From DASYKT01 sp963718105 (GTDB lineage Bacteria; Acidobacteriota; Blastocatellia; Pyrinomonadales; Pyrinomonadaceae), in contig OY970352.1 of assembly GCA_963718105.1 (NCBI GenBank), positions 4,340,001-4,404,000 of the forward strand: DNA of 64,000 bases, read 5' to 3'. Positions 60,162 to 64,000 of this stretch are shown piece after piece; position 1 is the stretch's first letter; each line of letters begins with the position of its first letter. The position numbers and the translations under genes were made by a program. The notes beneath the pieces are model-generated. The model was given only the letters and a program-made list of their open reading frames with translations, did not search any database and had not been told where the DNA came from.

Positions 60162-60389
60162 ATGCCAAGAGGAGACAAATCGGCTTACACCGATAAGCAG
60201 AAACGCAAAGCCGAACATATTGAGGAAGGCTATGAGAAAAGCGGCGTGTCGCACAAGGAAGCGGAGGCGCGCGCCTGGGCCACGGTCAACAAGGAAGACG
60301 GCGGTGGTAATTTGAGCGGCTCAGGCCGCGGCAAGCCGGACACGCACGTGTCTTCCAGTAAAGGCGGAAAAAAAGGCGGCAGCAAGTAA
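60162..60389 (+). CDS. Small charged KGG-like protein, LigD neighbour
   Basis: 75 residues with a strong AAGGAGG ribosome site. Hydrophilic: MPRGDKSAYTDKQKRKAEHIEEGYEKSG, a central HKEAEARAWATVNKEDGGG, and a Gly/Ser/Lys tail. Similar small proteins in genomes of this type are listed as plasmid stabilization or KGG domain proteins, and often lie beside LigD or Ku genes; function is unknown. Co-transcription with ligD is likely. It is followed after 4 nt by family A copy 4. Confidence 0.75.
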   Translation: MPRGDKSAYTDKQKRKAEHIEEGYEKSGVSHKEAEARAWATVNKEDGGGNLSGSGRGKPDTHVSSSKGGKKGGSK

Positions 60390-60393
60390 TATT

Positions 60394-60554
60394 TATGGAG
60401 CGCGGGCATCCCTGCCCGCACGAACGCATCGCGTTCGAAATCAGCTGCGGATAAACGCGGATTACTCAGATAGTATGATCGAATCCGTGTTAATCCGCGG
60501 CTAAAATCTTTAAGCCGCAAGACGGCTTTGCGGGCAGGATGCCCGCGCTCCATG
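60394..60554. repeat. Family A palindromic element, copy 4 (composite)
   Basis: Outer arms TATGGAGCGCGGGCATCCCT and its partner GGCAGGATGCCCGCGCTCCAT, variant core GGGCATCCCTGCCCGC. Inside lies a second inverted repeat GCGGATAAACGCGGAT / ATCCGTGTTAATCCGC. The ends are 4 nt from the KGG-like stop and 1 nt from the PepSY stop (60556). Confidence 0.8.
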
Positions 60555-60555
60555 T

Positions 60556-61719
60556 TTACGCCATTTCCGCTGGTCGTTTTTTCCACCAGTTTCTAAATCG
60601 CCGCAGCGCGAGTGAAAAGCCTGTCCACACCAGAAACGCTCCGCCGATACACGCCACAAAACCGATGAACTGCCCGGCGATGCCGCCCGTTTCGCCCGTG
60701 TGCGTAAAGCGAAACCACGAGCGCAGTTGGCGCGCGGAATTTTGTCCCGTGTAGGGTTCCCATTTTGCGGCCTCGCCCGTTCTGGTGTCGAGCGTTAGCG
60801 TGGAGCGCCCGAAAATATTCCAGGACTTTCCTTCATCGATTGTAAAGACCGCATCTTTCGCCGGCGGCAGACGCAGGCTGATCGATCTCCACCCTTCGGA
60901 CTGCGCATCGGCTTTTGCCCAGAGCGCATTCAAATTATCCGGCAGCGCGTAAGGCTGATCATTTTGCTGTCCGCTTTGCTGTGCTGCCCCACCCGGCGGC
61001 CCTTGAGGCCCTTGCTGGGCCGGAGGCACTTCATTTCCGGTCAGGGTGTAGAGCAAATTTCCTGCCCACTGAAACGAGATCACGGTTGCCGTGAGCGTCA
61101 GCACGATCAGCACCAGCGATGTCCAGAAACCGATCGTGTTATGCCAGTTAAAATTTCGCGCTTTGCCGCTTAAGCCCCGGCGAAACCAGAGCACCGGTTT
61201 GATCTGCCGCCAGGTCAATCGGCGCGGCATCCAGATATAAATTCCGGAGATCGCCAGGAACAAAAACAAGATATTGCTGATGCCGGTGACGATCTTGCCC
61301 CACGGCCGGGCATCTCCTCCGAGCGCGATGTAGCGGTGCAGATCTGTGTTAAAGCGAAAAAAAGCGCGGACGCTGCTGCTGCCTTCGCCCGTGATAGCTC
61401 CCGTATAGGGATCGACAAAAACCTGGCCTTCGCGGCCGAGAGCGACGGTTGCGGCGGTATTAGGCTGGTTTGTTAAGGTGATAGCGGAAGGCTTTACCTT
61501 TGGTTTTGCTTCCAATACTTTCGCCAGTATTTCCTGAACACCGAGTTTGGGCGAATTTTCAGATACCGCGACATAACGCATATCTTTTTCGAAATACTCG
61601 GTGATGTTTTTTTCGAAAGAAAGCAGCGCGCCGGTCACGCACATGATAAAGATCACCACGCCCGCCAGCGAACCGGCGATAAGATGCATCCAGAAAAGTA
61701 TTTTGCGAAAAAGTTTCAT
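60556..61719 (-). CDS. PepSY-domain integral membrane protein
   Basis: 387 residues from the ATG at 61719 (MKLFRKILFWMHLIAGSLAG). It has four transmembrane segments (near 10-33, ~150-170, ~195-215, ~345-365) flanking a periplasmic PepSY-type domain (KVKPSAITLTNQPNTAATVALGREGQVFVDPYTGAI). The motifs FWMHLIAG and HRYIALGG..G..VTGISNIL are typical of PepSY_TM proteins beside TonB siderophore receptors. Such proteins are thought to reduce ferric siderophores at the inner membrane; this is by family, not proven. Downstream of the PiuC-like gene on the same strand. An upstream longer frame lies in a family A repeat and is rejected. Confidence 0.88.
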   Translation of the reverse strand: MKLFRKILFWMHLIAGSLAGVVIFIMCVTGALLSFEKNITEYFEKDMRYVAVSENSPKLGVQEILAKVLEAKPKVKPSAITLTNQPNTAATVALGREGQVFVDPYTGAITGEGSSSVRAFFRFNTDLHRYIALGGDARPWGKIVTGISNILFLFLAISGIYIWMPRRLTWRQIKPVLWFRRGLSGKARNFNWHNTIGFWTSLVLIVLTLTATVISFQWAGNLLYTLTGNEVPPAQQGPQGPPGGAAQQSGQQNDQPYALPDNLNALWAKADAQSEGWRSISLRLPPAKDAVFTIDEGKSWNIFGRSTLTLDTRTGEAAKWEPYTGQNSARQLRSWFRFTHTGETGGIAGQFIGFVACIGGAFLVWTGFSLALRRFRNWWKKRPAEMA

Positions 61720-61727
61720 GTAAATAG

Positions 61728-61832
61728 TCGGAGCGCGGACGTCCCGTCCGCACTTGTCAGTAGCGCCTGCGTTAGCGGGTGCGTAAATCGGACGCACCGC
61801 GTCCGTGGCGGACGAGCCGTCCGCGCTCCCAG
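61728..61832. repeat. Family A palindromic element, copy 5
   Basis: Left arm GTCGGAGCGCGGACGTCCCG and right arm GACGAGCCGTCCGCGCTCCC at ~61811-61830. The centre has TTGTCAGTAGCGCCTGCGTT. The right end touches the piuC stop codon (61833-61835). Confidence 0.9.
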
Positions 61833-62513
61833 TTAGACATCCGCCCACCGGCGCAGCAGGTTATGATAAACGCCGGTTAGCTGTACAACCGACGGGTGAT
61901 CGGGCGCGTCCTGGCTTAGCCTTTGGATCGAAGTGTCGAGGTCAAACAGCAGCGTGCGCTGGGCGTCGTCGCGCACCATGCTCTGGATCCAGAAAAACGA
62001 AGCGAGCCGCGCGCCGCGCGTGACCGGCGTAACGTGATGCAGGCTGCTCGCCGGATAAAGGATCAGGCTGCCGGCGTTTAATTTTATACTCTGAACACCG
62101 TAATTATCTTCGACCGTCAATTCGCCGCCGTCATATTCACCGGGTTCGGAAAAAAAAAGCGTCGCGGAAAGATCGGTGCGGACGCGGTGCTCGGTTCCGC
62201 CGACCTGGCGAATCGCGTTGTCCACGTGCGTGCCAAAAGATTGCCCACCCTGGTAGCGGTTAAAAAGCGGCGGAAAAACTTTAAGCGGAAGCGCGGCCGA
62301 GATGAAAAGCGGATTTTTTCCCAATGCGCCTAAAATAAGATCGCCCATCTGCAGCGCGGCCTGCGAATTTTCCGGAAGCTGCATATTATTCTTGGCGCGG
62401 CCGGATTGGTGGCCGGCGGTAACCTGCCCATCCACCCATTCGGCGGCGTCCATCAAGGCGCGGCAGTGCTTGACCTGCTCGGCGGATAATAAATTTGGAA
62501 TCTGAAGAAGCAT
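61833..62513 (-). CDS. piuC: PiuC-like Fe(II)/2-oxoglutarate-dependent dioxygenase
   Basis: 226 residues, PKHD-type hydroxylase (YbiX/PiuC family). The facial triad is H96 and D98 in FGTHVDN and H159/H160 in SLHHVTPV; R169 is positioned to bind 2-oxoglutarate. Other family sequence: RYQGGQSFGTH, DLSATLFFSEPGEYDGGELTVED. It acts with siderophore uptake genes. It lies between the TonB receptor and the PepSY protein on the same strand, an iron-uptake cluster that is probably iron-regulated; I see no clear Fur box. Confidence 0.9.
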   Translation of the reverse strand: MLLQIPNLLSAEQVKHCRALMDAAEWVDGQVTAGHQSGRAKNNMQLPENSQAALQMGDLILGALGKNPLFISAALPLKVFPPLFNRYQGGQSFGTHVDNAIRQVGGTEHRVRTDLSATLFFSEPGEYDGGELTVEDNYGVQSIKLNAGSLILYPASSLHHVTPVTRGARLASFFWIQSMVRDDAQRTLLFDLDTSIQRLSQDAPDHPSVVQLTGVYHNLLRRWADV

Positions 62514-62522
62514 TATTTAATT

Positions 62523-62619
62523 AATTGGAGCGCAGACGTCCCGTCCGCATCTAACGCAGACGCTACTGACAAAGGCTGCGAGCAGCCCTCTCTGCGGACG
62601 GGACGTCCGCGCTCCCAGT
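62523..62619. repeat. Family A palindromic element, copy 6
   Basis: Left arm AATTGGAGCGCAGACGTCCC (one G-to-A change) and right arm GACGGGACGTCCGCGCTCCC. The centre holds GGCTGCGAGCAGCC. The right end touches the stop codon (62620-62622) of the siderophore receptor. Confidence 0.9.
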
Positions 62620-64000
62620 TTAAAACCTGAAACCGGTACTGAGCGATATCAGCCTTCCCGCGCCGGGAACGATATGCCCGCCGCCGATGCGGTCGATGTA
62701 ATACTTGTCGGCCAGGTTATTCATATTCAGCCGCAGGGTGAAATTTTTTGTCACTTCATACGAGGCCATCGCGTCTAGGAGCCAATAGCTGTCCACAAAA
62801 CGAGTATTGATATTGTTGCCATAGCGTCTATCGACGAATCGCGGGCCGCCGCCGAAAAAGAATTTCTTATAGCGATAGGTCGTCCAGAGACTGAACGAAT
62901 TGCGCGGCGTATTGACCAACTCCTTGCCCTGTTCGTAGATCGGAATGTTGTTGACCAGGGTAAAAGCATTCGACTTCAACACCTCGCTGTCGAGCATGGT
63001 GTACCCGGCAAAGATCTGCCAGTTTCGCGTCATGTTTCCGGTAGCGCTGATCTCAAAACCGTCCACGCGCTGCTGGCCGTCCAGTATCTGCGGCGGGTCG
63101 GAAGGATCGATCCCCGGCGTGCGCGCGTTAGTTTTATCTACGCGAAAGATCGCTCCGGCCAGCAGCAGCCTGCCGCTGAGCAGGTCCCATTTCGTTCCGA
63201 TCTCGTAGTTATTTGTTTTTTCCGGCCCGATCGATGTATTGGCCGTGCTGTAGGACAAACCTTCCAGCGAAGGATTGGCTGAAGTGCCAAAGCTGCCATA
63301 GATCGAACCGTATTCCACCGGATGTAAGACCAGCGCGGCCCTGCCGCTAAGAATGCGGTCGACGCGGCTGAGCGGTGTCAGCCCGGCGACTGCGGCGCTT
63401 ACGCCATCGACCTCGAAATAGTCCCAGCGCAGCCCGCCGACAAATTCTAAATGCCTGGTAAATTTAATAGTATCAAACAGATACGCCGCATAAGTATTGC
63501 CCGACACATCGCCGACGAACGGGCTGACCGTGATCACGCCGGTAAAAACATCATGCGGATTCGGGTTTAACAGAGTGGTCGGGGCGTTGAGCGCATTGCG
63601 CAGCACGCGGGTATTTTTTTCGTGGGTGAGATTGGTGCCGAACACTAAAGCATGCCCGATCCCGCCCGTTTTGAAGCTCGCATTCAGGTCGGTCTGGTTA
63701 TCCCAGATATCGTCATTCGTTATCCACGAACGCAATTCGCGGTTGATGGCGGTCGAATTGTTAGCGGCAAAACGCGGCGGTGTCGCGATCGAATCGCGGC
63801 GCGAATAACCGTAGCGCAATTGATTGTGCAAAGTTAGTTTGTCGTTAAAATCATGCTCGAACCTGAACGTGACCAGATCGGAACGCAGCTTTTCTTTATC
63901 GCGGTCGAGATATCCGTAAAACGTATCGCGCGGGACCGGGGCGGGGCGATCGCGAAAAGTTGCCAGCGCGGTATTCGTTACCGGCACCCAGGGAATTCCG
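62620..64000 (-). CDS. TonB-dependent siderophore receptor, C-terminal part (cut by window end)
   Basis: About 460 codons, open to the window edge at 64000. The visible part starts GIPWVPVTNTALATFRDR and continues PVPRDTFYGYLDRDKEK, which resembles catecholate siderophore receptors such as Fiu. It is mostly barrel strands (FRFEHDFNDKLTLHNQLRYG, YGSIYGSFGTSANPSLEGLS, NYEIGTKWDLLSGRLLLAGA, FNLRLNMNNLADKYYIDRIGG) and ends ISLSTGFRF, a complete C terminus. The plug and signal peptide are outside. Imports Fe-siderophore complexes at the outer membrane; linked to the PiuC-like and PepSY genes. Ligand unknown. Confidence 0.9.
   Translation of the reverse strand, partial: GIPWVPVTNTALATFRDRPAPVPRDTFYGYLDRDKEKLRSDLVTFRFEHDFNDKLTLHNQLRYGYSRRDSIATPPRFAANNSTAINRELRSWITNDDIWDNQTDLNASFKTGGIGHALVFGTNLTHEKNTRVLRNALNAPTTLLNPNPHDVFTGVITVSPFVGDVSGNTYAAYLFDTIKFTRHLEFVGGLRWDYFEVDGVSAAVAGLTPLSRVDRILSGRAALVLHPVEYGSIYGSFGTSANPSLEGLSYSTANTSIGPEKTNNYEIGTKWDLLSGRLLLAGAIFRVDKTNARTPGIDPSDPPQILDGQQRVDGFEISATGNMTRNWQIFAGYTMLDSEVLKSNAFTLVNNIPIYEQGKELVNTPRNSFSLWTTYRYKKFFFGGGPRFVDRRYGNNINTRFVDSYWLLDAMASYEVTKNFTLRLNMNNLADKYYIDRIGGGHIVPGAGRLISLSTGFRF

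Overview
The window looks like chromosomal DNA of a Gram-negative, heterotrophic member of the Acidobacteriota, most likely class Blastocatellia (Pyrinomonas-like relatives). This is inferred from the gene content: very large Oar-type TonB-dependent receptors with an N-terminal carboxypeptidase-regulatory-like domain, many short secreted or lipoprotein unknowns, TPR and beta-propeller proteins, several ECF sigma factors, and moderate GC. No taxonomic marker in the window settles it. Genes are dense, in short operons on both strands. There is no phage, plasmid, transposase or CRISPR array.

Layout. 1-3.2 kb (minus): start of an M61-type peptidase, then an operon of a BNR/YCF48-type propeller, a CBU_0592-like membrane protein, a PH-like protein and a membrane-anchored PD-(D/E)XK-like protein. 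3.3-14.4 kb is metabolic and housekeeping: serA, a TMEM175-type channel, a VOC protein, an AraC regulator coupled to a TIGR01777 epimerase, a TPR protein, lpdA, a DUF486 gene interrupted by a stop codon, a rhodanese, a methyltransferase and a membrane TPR protein. 14.5-18.4 kb: fumC, a hotdog thioesterase, secreted unknowns and a second methyltransferase. 18.45-21.14 kb is an AT-rich accessory block: a 56-residue membrane peptide, an ECF-sigma-like protein and a 531-residue protein whose first ~124 residues are an altered EF-Tu G-domain fragment fused to ~400 unknown residues. 21.2-31.7 kb: an RNase D-like exonuclease, yceH, a beta-barrel protein, a beta-helix protein, an unusual repeat protein with an Asn-Asp tail, GNAT enzymes, gltX, a DinB-like protein, a SAP protein, a PaiB-like protein and tRNA-Ser(GCU). 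32-46 kb: a barrel protein with a regulatory-like domain, a multidomain sensor kinase, a class IV aminotransferase, a GT4 glycosyltransferase and two large Oar-like receptors. 46-57 kb: a SpoIIM-family protein, a PQQ-type propeller, an anti-sigma/ECF sigma pair, a hydrolase/lipoprotein/M28 peptidase operon, and a YCII plus SigJ-type sigma pair. 57-64 kb: a two-domain LigD (phosphoesterase plus polymerase, no ligase), a small KGG-like protein, and an iron-uptake cluster (PepSY membrane protein, PiuC-like dioxygenase, siderophore receptor cut by the window end).

Intergenic spaces are rich in long inverted repeats of several families. One family (core GGAGCGCGGACG...CGTCCGCGCTCC) occurs six times. 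Wherever one of its ends faces the 3' end of a gene in copies 2-6, it begins within about 0-5 nt of the stop codon, which suggests a termination or 3'-end role or a very specific insertion preference.

The most unusual object is the EF-Tu-fragment fusion and its small operon. Next come the repeat system abutting stop codons, the nonsense-interrupted DUF486 gene, a probable frameshift at 49.4 kb, and a likely C-terminal gene remnant beside ligD.
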